From Orychophragmus violaceus (lineage: Eukaryota > Streptophyta > Magnoliopsida > Brassicales > Brassicaceae), in assembly GCA_030180135.1 (NCBI GenBank), contig CM058236.1, forward strand, positions 54,897,728 through 54,961,727: DNA of 64,000 nucleotides, in the 5' to 3' direction. The notes under the pieces are model-generated. The model was not told where the DNA came from and searched no databases. It was given only the letters and a program-made list of their open reading frames with translations. A program made the translations under genes and the position numbers. Positions 33,350 through 43,925 of this stretch are shown here, in pieces; the first letter of the stretch is position 1; each line of letters opens with the position of its first letter.

Positions 33350-34224
33350 TTATAGTTTAATTAGATCAAGTTTTTGTTTTAGGATTATAATTAGGTTTTA
33401 CAGCCACTTGTTAGGCTAAGCTTTTCTTACGTTATGTTTTACCCAGAGAGAGTTGAGGGGCTGATCCTGATCTCGAAAGAGACTTGATTTTGAACCCCAG
33501 TTCTTATTTGTTTTATGATATTTGGTTTTCTACTTATGATATCTTCTGTCTCGATGAACATGTCTGAGTAGATTACCTGTTAGGTTGAAGGATTCTCATT
33601 AAGGATTTCAGAGAATTATAGTTTAATTGATCTGTAGAGATTCATATCTGCTAGTTCTTTATCTAAGTTGTTCTTAATGCCTAATCTGAAGTAGCTAATC
33701 AGAATTATGATGTTAGGTTGATTAATGCAGCGGAAGTTGGTTAATTTAACTAGAAAGAACTTAGATAAGCAATTAAATTGTTCGCAAACGGAAGTTTGGT
33801 TCAGGTTAATTGTGAACATATCAAACTTGGAATTAATGCTAGTTTAATCTGTTAGTTCTCGCAAACGGAAGTTTGGTTTGCTGCACTTAGACTTAGAGAA
33901 TTATCGCAAAGGAATTTGGTTAATTCTATATCAGTGTTTGAGTTCTAGAATAGTTATTGATTGGATTTAGATAGATTGATTGCTTGCGTTCCTGATTTCC
34001 TGAGAACTCCTGAAACCTAACGCCTCGCCTTCTTGCTTACAAACTCACTTGATTTACTTTGCTATTTTGTTTACTGTTTTCACATCTGCTTCGCTTAATT
34101 TAATCTGAACTGCTATTAATCTATTGTGTGACTGAGAGTCCTCGTGGGATTCGATACCTTATATACTACGATTGCATTAACTGTGCACTTGCAGTAGAAT
34201 AGGGAAAACTATACAGACCTATCA
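33350..34224 (+). repeat. Element C LTR, 5' truncated
   Basis: Matches other LTRs from the part around GGTTTTACAGCC onward and ends ACCTATCA next to the primer site. The usual TGATATACCATGG start is missing. Confidence 0.78.
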
Positions 34225-34230
34225 AGTTTT

Positions 34231-34248
34231 TGGCGCCGTTGCCGGGGA
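34231..34248 (+). promoter_or_regulatory. Element C primer binding site
   Basis: TGGCGCCGTTGCCGGGGA, a perfect match to the tRNA-Asp 3' end. Confidence 0.88.
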
Positions 34249-34407
34249 ACTCTTTGAGTTCACCTATAGATTTAGTACTAGGATTTAGACTAAGCATTCT
34301 TTTTAATTTTCTTGTTTACTCACGTTTTTGATTTTTGGATTCGCAGGGATTCGCACTGCATCGATCGTTGCTCACATTGCATCGATCGACACAAGGCGAG
34401 AACAGCG

Positions 34408-35757
34408 ATGCTGAGATCTGAGACGTTCAATAGGTCCCGCGCCATGGAACCTGTGATTCTGATTCGCGGTGAAAACGACGTTCTACGAGACCAAGAGGGT
34501 CACATATGCAACGCAAAAGGTCAGAAAATAGATGGGAAAGGAAATCCCATCTTACCAGATTACCATATATTGGTTGGGCAAGTAGCTGAGATGCAGAGTA
34601 AGATAGATGACATCCATGACATCTTACTTAGGGAGAGACAGTTCCGAGCAGAGGCAAAAACTGATAAATTTGCAGAGGTACATTATATGGCTGGAACCGA
34701 ATCTTATGGACATACATTGGAACATCAACACAGACAAGGTTCTAGGCATGCTCAAGGATCAAGAGACCATAACTACACTTCCTATCTAGCACCTCCTACA
34801 CAAAGGAGCAGACTAGAGATGATGATAGAGCAATCAATTGAAAAGCAACAGCAGAACACAGCTTCTTTCAGCTCGAAGCTGGAGAACCTGTACACTAATC
34901 TGAATGAGAAATTTGAATCCTTGAGCACTCGCATGAAGCAGCTGGACACACAGATGGATCAAGGTTCAAGTTCTACTCCAAGGAAGGATTCTCAAGAAGC
35001 TCATGCCAGCAACATTCCCATTCAGGATGACATACAGATGGATCATGGATCATATCTAGCAGTTAAGGCTGTGGAATTTATGGAAGACAGTGGGGAATTT
35101 GATGTTGAATTGCCTGAGTTTGAAAGCTTCAATGCACCCGACTCAACAGAGATTGACATGGATCTCTTGACTTGGATAGTTCAGATCGAAGTGGGACCAA
35201 GCCAAGAAGAGAAATTTGAGTCTGAGATGGCTGGAATGGATCAAGAGGCGGATAAACCCGAGACCATAGTTGAAACACGAGAGGAGACAATAGCATCGAT
35301 CGATGCATCACACGCACCGATCGTTGCACCCCGAAGGGAACCAGTTTCACTCATGTCTCAAGGACCTGCTAAAGAAAGAACCTATAAACCTCCATTACCA
35401 TTCCCGAAAGCTCCCGTTACGCCTAAAGAGATAGTTCAGTGCACCGTAGTGGTTGACAAGAAGATGGTGGTTCCACAAGAGCCTATTCTAGCATCTTCAA
35501 GGCCTAAAGCTACTCATAAACAAAAGGCCCCGGACATCAAAACTTTGCCAAAGGTGAAGCATAAATCCTCTAAGTTTAAACCTCCTGACTCCACTGTTTT
35601 GAATGCAGGAAAGAGGGTTAAAATACCCAAGTGTCAATTTCACCCTACATTCATCCCGACGTTTCTTGGACGACATCATGCTGCTACTGCTTACACACCA
35701 CCATGGATGATAAGGCATTCACAGAGACACTCAAAGTCTCTGTTGAAACCTCCATGA
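34408..35757 (+). CDS. Gag derivative of element C with the capsid core deleted
   Basis: 449 aa from ATG 34408; the frame is open from 34312 through the leader dyads. The N-terminus (VLRDQEGHICNAKGQKIDG) matches the gag N-terminus of G1 and G2. It then jumps to the coiled-coil region (FESLSTRMKQLDTQMDQ) and finishes with the TPPWMIRHSQRHSKSLLKPP tail shared with B and D. The whole Retrotrans_gag capsid core and the protease are absent. A coding dyad pair lies at about 35292-35325. No internal stop. Confidence 0.65.
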   Translation: MLRSETFNRSRAMEPVILIRGENDVLRDQEGHICNAKGQKIDGKGNPILPDYHILVGQVAEMQSKIDDIHDILLRERQFRAEAKTDKFAEVHYMAGTESYGHTLEHQHRQGSRHAQGSRDHNYTSYLAPPTQRSRLEMMIEQSIEKQQQNTASFSSKLENLYTNLNEKFESLSTRMKQLDTQMDQGSSSTPRKDSQEAHASNIPIQDDIQMDHGSYLAVKAVEFMEDSGEFDVELPEFESFNAPDSTEIDMDLLTWIVQIEVGPSQEEKFESEMAGMDQEADKPETIVETREETIASIDASHAPIVAPRREPVSLMSQGPAKERTYKPPLPFPKAPVTPKEIVQCTVVVDKKMVVPQEPILASSRPKATHKQKAPDIKTLPKVKHKSSKFKPPDSTVLNAGKRVKIPKCQFHPTFIPTFLGRHHAATAYTPPWMIRHSQRHSKSLLKPP

Positions 35758-36263
35758 GTCTGACCCCTTTCCAAAAGTCAAGCTAATGACTTAAAACAAG
35801 CGCTGAGTGGGAGGCAACCCACTGTTAGGTTTGATTATTTTTCTTTCTCATTTTTGGTGTTTTTCTTAGGATTTCACGTTTTTAGTTGTTTTTGTTAAAT
35901 ATTAGATACAGAACACCAGTCTGGAGATGTGTGTCGATCGTTGCTCACATCGGTTTAAATCGAAATTAAGGTACGTTGAGCTAAACCGGAATCAATCTGG
36001 TTCAACCAGCATCGATCGTTGCCCCTAAAGCAACGATCGTTGTACCCACGACCAGGTAAGTCACCTTAAACCCTATTTTCTTTTCTTCTTCCCCATTCCT
36101 TTCGGTCGACACACCGAGAACCCAAACCGAAAATCACCATTTCTTCATCGATTTCTTTGATTCGAAGCACTATTTCACTTATTTTTACATCCCCAATCTG
36201 TTTCTCATACCCAATTCTCACGAAATCAAGGTATTGTACTTCTATGGAGTCCTGTTGAAAACT
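35758..36263 (+). other. Element C region after the ORF, with hairpin, dyads and splice donor
   Basis: Hairpin at 35806-35823; dyads at about 35931-35945 and 36008-36033; donor-like ATCAAG|GTATTG at 36230/36231. The acceptor and downstream ORF are lost. Confidence 0.6.
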
Positions 36264-37168
36264 TGATAGGTTTCTAAGTTTTACCCTATTCTAAACTGCA
36301 AGTGAACAGCAATGTCAAAGTAGTATATAGGGCTATCGAATCCACAGGGACACTTGGTCTCAATAGAAACAGAAACGTAGAGATTAAACTAGAAATAAAC
36401 AGATGGTGAAGTAAATAAATTGTGAAGCAAGAAAGTAAACAGTAGCAGAGATTAACGGTTGAGAAGCAATAAACTAAAAGCGTCAAGCCTAGGGTATTCT
36501 CAGGAAATCAGACAAGCAGACAGTTCATTCAGCAAGGATCTAATTAAGAACAGTTCTAGAACTCAAAACACAGATATAGAATTAACCAAATTCCTTTGCG
36601 ATAATTCTCTAAGTCTAAGTGCAGCAAACCCAACTTTCGTTTGCGAGAACTAACAGATTAAACTAGCATTAATCCCAAGTTTGATATGTTCACAATTATC
36701 CTAAACCAAACTTCCGTTTGCGCAAAGTTTAATTGCCCAATTTAATTAGTTCAGATTCCTAAACCCCACTTCCGTGACGTATTTAGCAACCTAAGATCTA
36801 GATTCTAATTGATCAGGTTAGAACTAGCTTTAAGCACAATTAAATTGAAGAACAGATATAGTTATGAATCCTTAACTGAATTTGAACAAGTCTAGCAAGT
36901 CATGAAATCCTATGTGAGAAACCCTAAACTCAACTATGGATCTACTCAGACATGATTAATGAAAACATAATCAAAGAAATAATAGATTGCATATAAGAAA
37001 TTAAATAGATAAAGGGGTTCGAAATCTTCTCCAAAATAAGTGAATACAGGAAATAGATCAGCCCCCAAAAGCTCTAGAAATCTCTTAGCTATTAGTATCA
37101 AAGCGTAATGTAAAGCGTATGTAGCGTATATAATAGCTAAAATTAGGTTTTACAGCCATGGTATATCA
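36264..37168 (-). repeat. Orphan gypsy LTR, about 905 bp
   Basis: TGATAGG to GGTATATCA in minus orientation. It is related to the G2 5' LTR at 40048 (both have TTCTAAGTTTTACCCTATTC). No polypurine tract follows 37168, so the element body is gone. Confidence 0.78.
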
Positions 37169-37380
37169 AATATCTTAGCTATTAGTATCAAATAGCTAAG
37201 AACAAAAACTTGATTTTATCATAGTTCTATATCTGTTTTCTTAAATAGCTTGACGCTACATACGCTTTACATTACGCTTTGATACTAATAGCTAAGAGAT
37301 TTCTAGAGCTTTTGGGAGCTGATCTATTTTACTATGTGATTTAATAGACTTTGATACTAATAGCTAAGAGATTTCAACAG
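37060..37380. repeat. Scrambled short inverted repeats
   Basis: A block of about 60 bp around 37067-37130 recurs inverted at about 37250-37315. The core CTTAGCTATTAGTATCAAA appears twice in each orientation (near 37083, 37172, 37280, 37352). It lies between the orphan LTR and the outer primer site of element A. Confidence 0.7.
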
Positions 37381-37392
37381 GACTCAAAAGAG

Positions 37393-37410
37393 TCCCCGGC
37401 AACGGCGCCA
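37393..37410 (-). promoter_or_regulatory. Outer primer binding site of element A
   Basis: The complement of TGGCGCCGTTGCCGGGGA, next to the LTR at 37417. Confidence 0.88.
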
Positions 37411-37416
37411 AAAACT

Positions 37417-38591
37417 TGATAGGTCAAGAATTAATCCCTATACTAAACTGCAAGTGCACAGCAATATCAATGTAGTATATAGGGTATCGAAATCCACAGA
37501 GACTCTGGTCAACGATAGATAAAAACAGAAGTGATTAAACTAGGAGAAAGCAAAGATGATTAAACTAAAAGCAGAGCAGAAAAGTAAATCAGTAGCAGGC
37601 GAGTTTTGTGAGCAAGGAATCGAAGCGTTAAGTCTAGGGAGTTCTCAGGAAATCAGGAACACAAGCAATCAATCAGTCGAGATCCAATCAGAAACTGTTC
37701 TAGAACTCAAACACAGATATAGAATTAACCAAATTCCTTTGCGAGAATTCTCTAAGTCTAAGTGCAGCAAACCAAACTTTCGTTTGCGAGAACTAACAGA
37801 TTAAACCAGCTTTAATTCCAAGTTTGATATGTTCACAATCTAATTAAACCAAACTTTCGTTTGCGAGAAGTTAAATTGCTTATCTAGGTTCTTTCTAGCT
37901 AAATTAACCAACTTCTGCTGCATTAATCAGCCTAACATCATAATATAAGTGGCCAATTCAGATTAAGCATTAAGAACAACCTAAACAAAGAACTAGCAGA
38001 TATGAATCTCTACTGATTAATTAAACTATAACTCCATGAAATCCCTAATGAGAATCCCTAAACTTAACAGGTAATCTACTCAGACATAATCATCGAAACA
38101 GAAAACATCTTGAATAGAAAACCAAATATCATAAAATAAAACAAAGAACTAGGGTTCAAAATCCTCTCTCTCTCGAGAGCAGGATCAGCCCCTAACTCTC
38201 TCTGAAATAAAATAAGACTTAATGAAAGCGTCGCCTAAACAATGGATTAAAAACCCTTATATAATAGCTAAAACACGTTTTGGGCTTCTGTGTAAATATC
38301 TGGGCTTTTCTGCAAAATCAGCATTCTTCATTAAATCGGCGAGTCTGGCCCATTCGCATATGCAACGATCGATGCAGGTGTGCAACGATCGACGCAGTCT
38401 TCAAAACTAGACAGTGAACTCTGTCTCTCGGACCAAATCTCCAAAATACACCAAACAGCTCCAAAATCTCCACTTCTGCTCCAAATGTGTCTAAACCTGT
38501 AAACATACTAAAAAGACTCCAAAACATAACATAAGACTCGATAAATAAGGCATATACCATGGTTAAAACCGGTAAAATCCATGGTATATCA
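37417..38591 (-). repeat. Element A 5' LTR
   Basis: 1175 bp and almost identical to 14384-15558. It is followed by GCACC at 38592-38596, the right copy of the target duplication. Confidence 0.9.
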
Positions 38592-38596
38592 GCACC

Positions 38597-39799
38597 CTTC
38601 TGTCCTCCACCGGAAAATCTGTTCCCAGACTGATATCCAAACCTGTTTCCTTGGAAACCAGATCCTCCGATGTAATTCACATCTTCTTCCTGAGTGTCCT
38701 CCTCAGTCTGAATTACTTCTACTTCTTGAGCAAAGTGGACAGCTTTCTTTTCACCTAGAAGATTGCAGATTTTGTCCATCCTTGATCTCAATTCAGCCAT
38801 CTCTGAGTTATCAACACTTCCACCAGATTTCTTCCTCCTCTCATCCATAGTCTTGCAACTGTTGCTGCTTACTAAGTTCTCAATCAACTGTTTAGCTTGT
38901 GCAGGAGTCCTAGTGTTGAAGTTTGCATTACTGGAGTTATCCAGCGCAGACTGATATGGCAGATCTATGCCTCTGAAGAAAATACCTAGCAATGTGACTT
39001 CACTGAATCCATGGTGTGGGCAGTCACGCTGATACTTCCTAAATCTCATCCAAGCAGCTTTTAAAGGCTCCACAGCTCCTTGGGAAAATGTGAGAATGTC
39101 CTGTCTGGACTGGTCTGAACGCACATCATCGTAGAAATGTCTCAGGAACTCACTTTTCAGTGTTGCCCAAGTGGTAAACTGACCAGGTACCAGTTGCTTC
39201 AGCCATGCACTAGCGTCTCCAGCGAGACTGTAAGGAAAGAGCTTAAGGAACAGATAATCCTGGCAAACTCCATCATACTTCATGCCATTGATTATGTCCT
39301 CAAACGAATCAATGTGGTCCATAGGTTGCTCTGTTGGATGTCCATGGAAAGCATTCTGTCTCATCAGCGAGTAGTAGATGGTCTTGATCTCAAAATCCTC
39401 CCTCTCGAAACCAGGAAGTACTAAGGCTGTTCGGTTTCTATGAAACTCATCTGGTCTGTTGTAGTCAGCCAAATTCCTTTCATGGACAACCATCTGTCTA
39501 CCTTGAGCTTGACCTTGGGCTTGCGCATGCGGTTGTGGCTCAGGTGGGTCAGGGATCACGTTCCCTTCAGCATCAACCCGATGCCCAGCAGCATAGTACG
39601 GGTTGTTATCTTGGTCCCTCAGGGTACCTTCAGCATCTGGTATCAAGATCAGACGTTCTCGTACCATTTTCTCTCTCTTTTCTCTTCTGATAGTTCTTTC
39701 TAGACGTCCAAGTTCCTCTAGTCCGAGATTAACTAAGCTCGAATTCGGATTACTTCGAGTTTTCTGCGTTGGCATAAACTGTCTGTAATCGTCCATCAA
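38597..39799 (-). pseudogene. G2 gag capsid region (5' fragment of an interrupted gene)
   Basis: About 400 codons from ATG 39799. An N-terminal module with LGLEELGRLER and a VLRD-like DAEGTLRDQ segment precedes the Retrotrans_gag domain, which includes YSLAGDASAWLKQL and a FRKYQRDCPHHGFSEVT-type block. A glycine/asparagine-rich linker ends at the insertion. The open frame continues into the LTR to 38318, but that tail is chimeric and not a natural C-terminus. No internal stops, unlike G1. Confidence 0.82.
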
Positions 39800-40023
39800 C
39801 GATCGATGCTGTCAGTGCAACGATCGATTCAATCTCAAATCGCCTAGTGACGATCGACACAAGGGATGCAACGATCGACGCAAGGCGAAAGTCGTACCTG
39901 CGACAGAAAGAAACAGAGAAAGAGTTAGCAAATTATGAAAATAAAACGAAAAAAAAAAGCAAAAACAAAAAGAAAAATTTCTAGTAAAAACCCTAAGTTC
40001 GGTCCTATCGAAGACTCTAGGAG
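39800..40023 (-). other. G2 leader with dyads
   Basis: Four CGATCG dyads at about 39797-39885 between the primer site and gag. No gene. Confidence 0.7.
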
Positions 40024-40041
40024 TCCCCGGCAATGGCGCCA
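40024..40041 (-). promoter_or_regulatory. G2 primer binding site
   Basis: The complement of TGGCGCCATTGCCGGGGA, one mismatch to tRNA-Asp. Confidence 0.85.
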
Positions 40042-40047
40042 AAAACT

Positions 40048-40804
40048 TGATAGGTTCTAAGTTTTACCCTATTCTAAACTGCAAGTGCACAGTATCGTCA
40101 AAGTAGTATATAGGGTTATCGAATCCACAGGGACACTTGGTCTCAATAGAATCAGAAACGTAGAGATTAATACTAGAAATAAGCAGATGGTGAAGTAAAT
40201 AAATTGCAAAGCAAGAAAGTAGACAGTAGCAAGTTGGTTGTGAAAGCAATAAACTAAAAGCGTCAAGCCTAGGGTATTCTCAGGAAATCAGACAAGCAGA
40301 CAAGTTAATCAGTCAGGATCAAATTAAACTCAGTTCTAGAACTCAAATCACGGAAATAGAATTAACCAAATCTCTTTGCGAAAACTCTCTAAGTCTAAGT
40401 GCAGTAACCCAAATCTCTTTGCAATTACTAACAGATTAAACTAGCATTAAGTTCAAGTTCGATATGTTCACAATTAAATTAAACCAAATCTCTTTGCGAA
40501 TAATTTAATTGCTCAACCTAAATAGTTCAGATTTTAAAACACACTCTCGTGTCGAATTTAGCAACCTAAGATCTAGATTCTAATTGATCAGGTTAGAACT
40601 AGCATTAAGCACAATTTAGTTTGAAGAACATTCTAATCATATGAATCCTTAACTGAATTAAACAAGTCTAGCAAGTCATCAAACCCTAATGAGAAACCCT
40701 AAACTTAACTATGGATCTACTCAGACATGATTGATGAAAACATAATCATAGAAATAATAGATTGCATATAAGAGAATAAAATATCAAAAGGGTTCGAAAT
40801 CTTC
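40048..40804 (-). repeat. G2 5' LTR, cut by the assembly gap
   Basis: Begins TGATAGGTTCTAAG and aligns with family LTRs until the N run. The distal part of the LTR and the junction with flanking G1 sequence are not visible. Confidence 0.8.
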
Positions 40805-41304
40805 NNNNNNNNNNNNNNNNNNNNNNNNNNNNNNNNNNNNNNNNNNNNNNNNNNNNNNNNNNNNNNNNNNNNNNNNNNNNNNNNNNNNNNNNNNNNNNNN
40901 NNNNNNNNNNNNNNNNNNNNNNNNNNNNNNNNNNNNNNNNNNNNNNNNNNNNNNNNNNNNNNNNNNNNNNNNNNNNNNNNNNNNNNNNNNNNNNNNNNNN
41001 NNNNNNNNNNNNNNNNNNNNNNNNNNNNNNNNNNNNNNNNNNNNNNNNNNNNNNNNNNNNNNNNNNNNNNNNNNNNNNNNNNNNNNNNNNNNNNNNNNNN
41101 NNNNNNNNNNNNNNNNNNNNNNNNNNNNNNNNNNNNNNNNNNNNNNNNNNNNNNNNNNNNNNNNNNNNNNNNNNNNNNNNNNNNNNNNNNNNNNNNNNNN
41201 NNNNNNNNNNNNNNNNNNNNNNNNNNNNNNNNNNNNNNNNNNNNNNNNNNNNNNNNNNNNNNNNNNNNNNNNNNNNNNNNNNNNNNNNNNNNNNNNNNNN
41301 NNNN
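40805..41304. other. Assembly gap of exactly 500 N
   Basis: A round-number run of N, so the true size is unknown. It separates the G2 LTR from unrelated microsatellite sequence. Confidence 0.98.
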
Positions 41305-41378
41305 TATATTCATATATGTATACAATATATATATATATATTCATATATGTATACAATATATACATATATATATACAAT
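41305..41378. repeat. TA/CATA-rich microsatellite
   Basis: Repeats of about 35 bp built from TATATTCATATATGTATACA and TA runs. Confidence 0.8.
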
Positions 41379-41465
41379 TCGACCGCCTCCACCGTCGCAC
41401 CACGGCACCACCGCAGCACCATCGACCGCCTCCACCGTTGCACCACGGCACCACCGCAGCACCAT
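41379..41465. repeat. 43-bp tandem repeat, two copies
   Basis: A unit starting CGACCGCCTCCACCGT and ending CACCGCAGCACCAT occurs twice with one difference, followed by a degraded third start and by ACTCG-rich short repeats. Confidence 0.75.
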
Positions 41466-41594
41466 CGAACGCCTCCGCAGCACCACGACTCGCCCGTCCA
41501 ACTCGTCGACTCGCCCTTTCCAACTCGCCGACTCGCTCGTTCCAACTCGCTGACTCTCACCACGCCGTCGGCTCTCTCTCACCACGTCTTCGTC

Positions 41595-42699
<1,105 letters not shown>

Positions 42700-42961
42700 T
42701 GTATAGGTTTGTCACGATTAGACACGATTTAGCCACGATATTTTACGTGTATAGGTTTGTCACGATGAGTTCGTGACAAAACGTGGCTATACTAAGTCAC
42801 GTCATATATCGTGACCAAAACGTGACTAACTGCCACGTTTTGGACACGATTTAGCCACGTTTTTTGTCACGTAACAAATCGTGACTAATTCGTGACTAAT
42901 TATAAAATAGCCACGATTTGTCGTGACTAAAACGTGGCTATACGGTATATTTTTACTAGTG
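42700..42961. mobile_element. Terminal end of a CACTA (En/Spm) transposon
   Basis: The segment ends TATTTTTACTAGTG at 42961. In reverse it begins CACTAGTAAAAATATACC, the hallmark of CACTA ends. Upstream lie at least ten copies of CACGA/TCGTG in both orientations (GTCACGA, AGCCACGA, CGTGACTAA), the usual subterminal transposase-binding repeats. The opposite end probably lies in or left of the gap. Confidence 0.7.
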
Positions 42962-43925
42962 AGAACCAGTTTGATTGCACCAGAGAAATATGTGCATGTA
43001 TTGGAGCATATCTATCCAACCATAAGGACTTAAGCTACAATTCAACTTGTTCCAGAAGCTTAACCCATCAAGTAATCAAGGAGAGTTCGAATCATCACAA
43101 ATGAAGTTCAAATGAAAAAGTTATTCAACTTCTAAAACAGATGATTATCAGCTTGCTTCATTTGGAGGCTCAATGATTCAATCACTTACAAACAAGACAT
43201 TGGCGACTAGGAGAGGTATATAATCAATCAGGAGACACAATTAAACATCAAGGAGAGTTCTCTATCAAATTCCCATACACCAGCAGCCATAGGATCAAGA
43301 GGATCTCAATATTCTCACACTTGCCTAATTTGGAGCCAAAGGAGATCAAATCCCAACAGCTCTTTTTCCTGAATTTTGGCCACAAATTGAAGCTCTCTAA
43401 CATCATCCAGAATGTACCCAGACACTCCACATTCATCCCAAAGCTTTCAAGACTAAAAAAAATTCATCTTTCCATTTCCAGCCAAATATTCCTATAAATC
43501 CCACCGGCCATATTCCTTATATTTTGTGATTCTTTTCTTGTATTAGACCTTTCTGACTGTTGTGTATGAGTCTATAAAATCTCAGCTTCAAATTCATTGT
43601 CAATCACCCTTTTCAACCATTTTAAATTGAATAGAATTATTCTGTTTTTCTTCCAAAGTTTGTGTTCTTTCTGAAGTCTTCCTTCTCTGAATATTGTGAA
43701 TGATTCACCTTGTTCTTAGGAGTTTCAAATCAATCTATTTGAGTGATTCAGATATCTTGTTCTTAGGTTGAGAGAGTCAATCAAACTCATTGGTTGAGAG
43801 AGTCAATCACAAGTTCCACCACCACCTGTACCTTCAATCGATCTTCCGTAAGCTTGGCTTAGAAATCATCTGATCATCAAGTGATCTTAGCATTGGAGTG
43901 ATTCCAGGGCTGCATCAGGATATGG
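42962..43925. other. Unassigned insertion between CACTA end and Helitron H2
   Basis: No gene. It ends GGGCTGCATCA just before Helitron coding starts and has a TATAAAT-like box at about 43493. A solo LTR of an unrecognised family is possible but not shown. Confidence 0.35.

Larger units (their letters stand above)
33350..36263 (+). mobile_element. C: third small gypsy element, truncated at both ends
   Basis: A 5'-truncated LTR, primer site, ORF, hairpin, dyads and the splice donor that precedes the Athila-type ORF in G1 and G2. The element is cut at 36264 by an opposite-facing LTR before any Athila-type ORF. Confidence 0.75.
14384..38591 (-). mobile_element. A: 24.2-kb nested insertion bounded by paired gypsy LTRs
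   Basis: Two 1175-bp LTRs in the same orientation (14384-15558 and 37417-38591) share private variants, such as GAAATCCACAGAGACTCTGG, and are flanked by GCACC. They are therefore the ends of one insertion in minus orientation. The outer primer site is at 37393-37410 and the outer polypurine tract follows 15558. The interior is not one element. It contains the small element D, an inverted copy (B), copia and Helitron pieces, element C and another LTR. How these accumulated is not resolved. Confidence 0.75.
38592..40804 (-). mobile_element. G2, 5' half: LTR, primer site and gag start
   Basis: Continuation of G2 on the far side of the 24.2-kb insertion: the first part of gag, leader with dyads, primer site and a 5' LTR that runs into the assembly gap. 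Confidence 0.82.

Noticed and set aside
38318..38596. C-terminal extension of the long G2 gag frame (DIPWILPV and onward)
   Set aside because: It is translation of the inserted element A LTR, not part of gag. The true gene resumes at 14378.
535..39890. Dyads as a CRISPR-type or satellite array
   Set aside because: Spacing is irregular, spacers are not comparable in size, and the organism is a plant; they occur inside retrotransposons.
40717..41563. Reading frames crossing the N run
   Set aside because: They are artefacts of reading through the 500-base gap.
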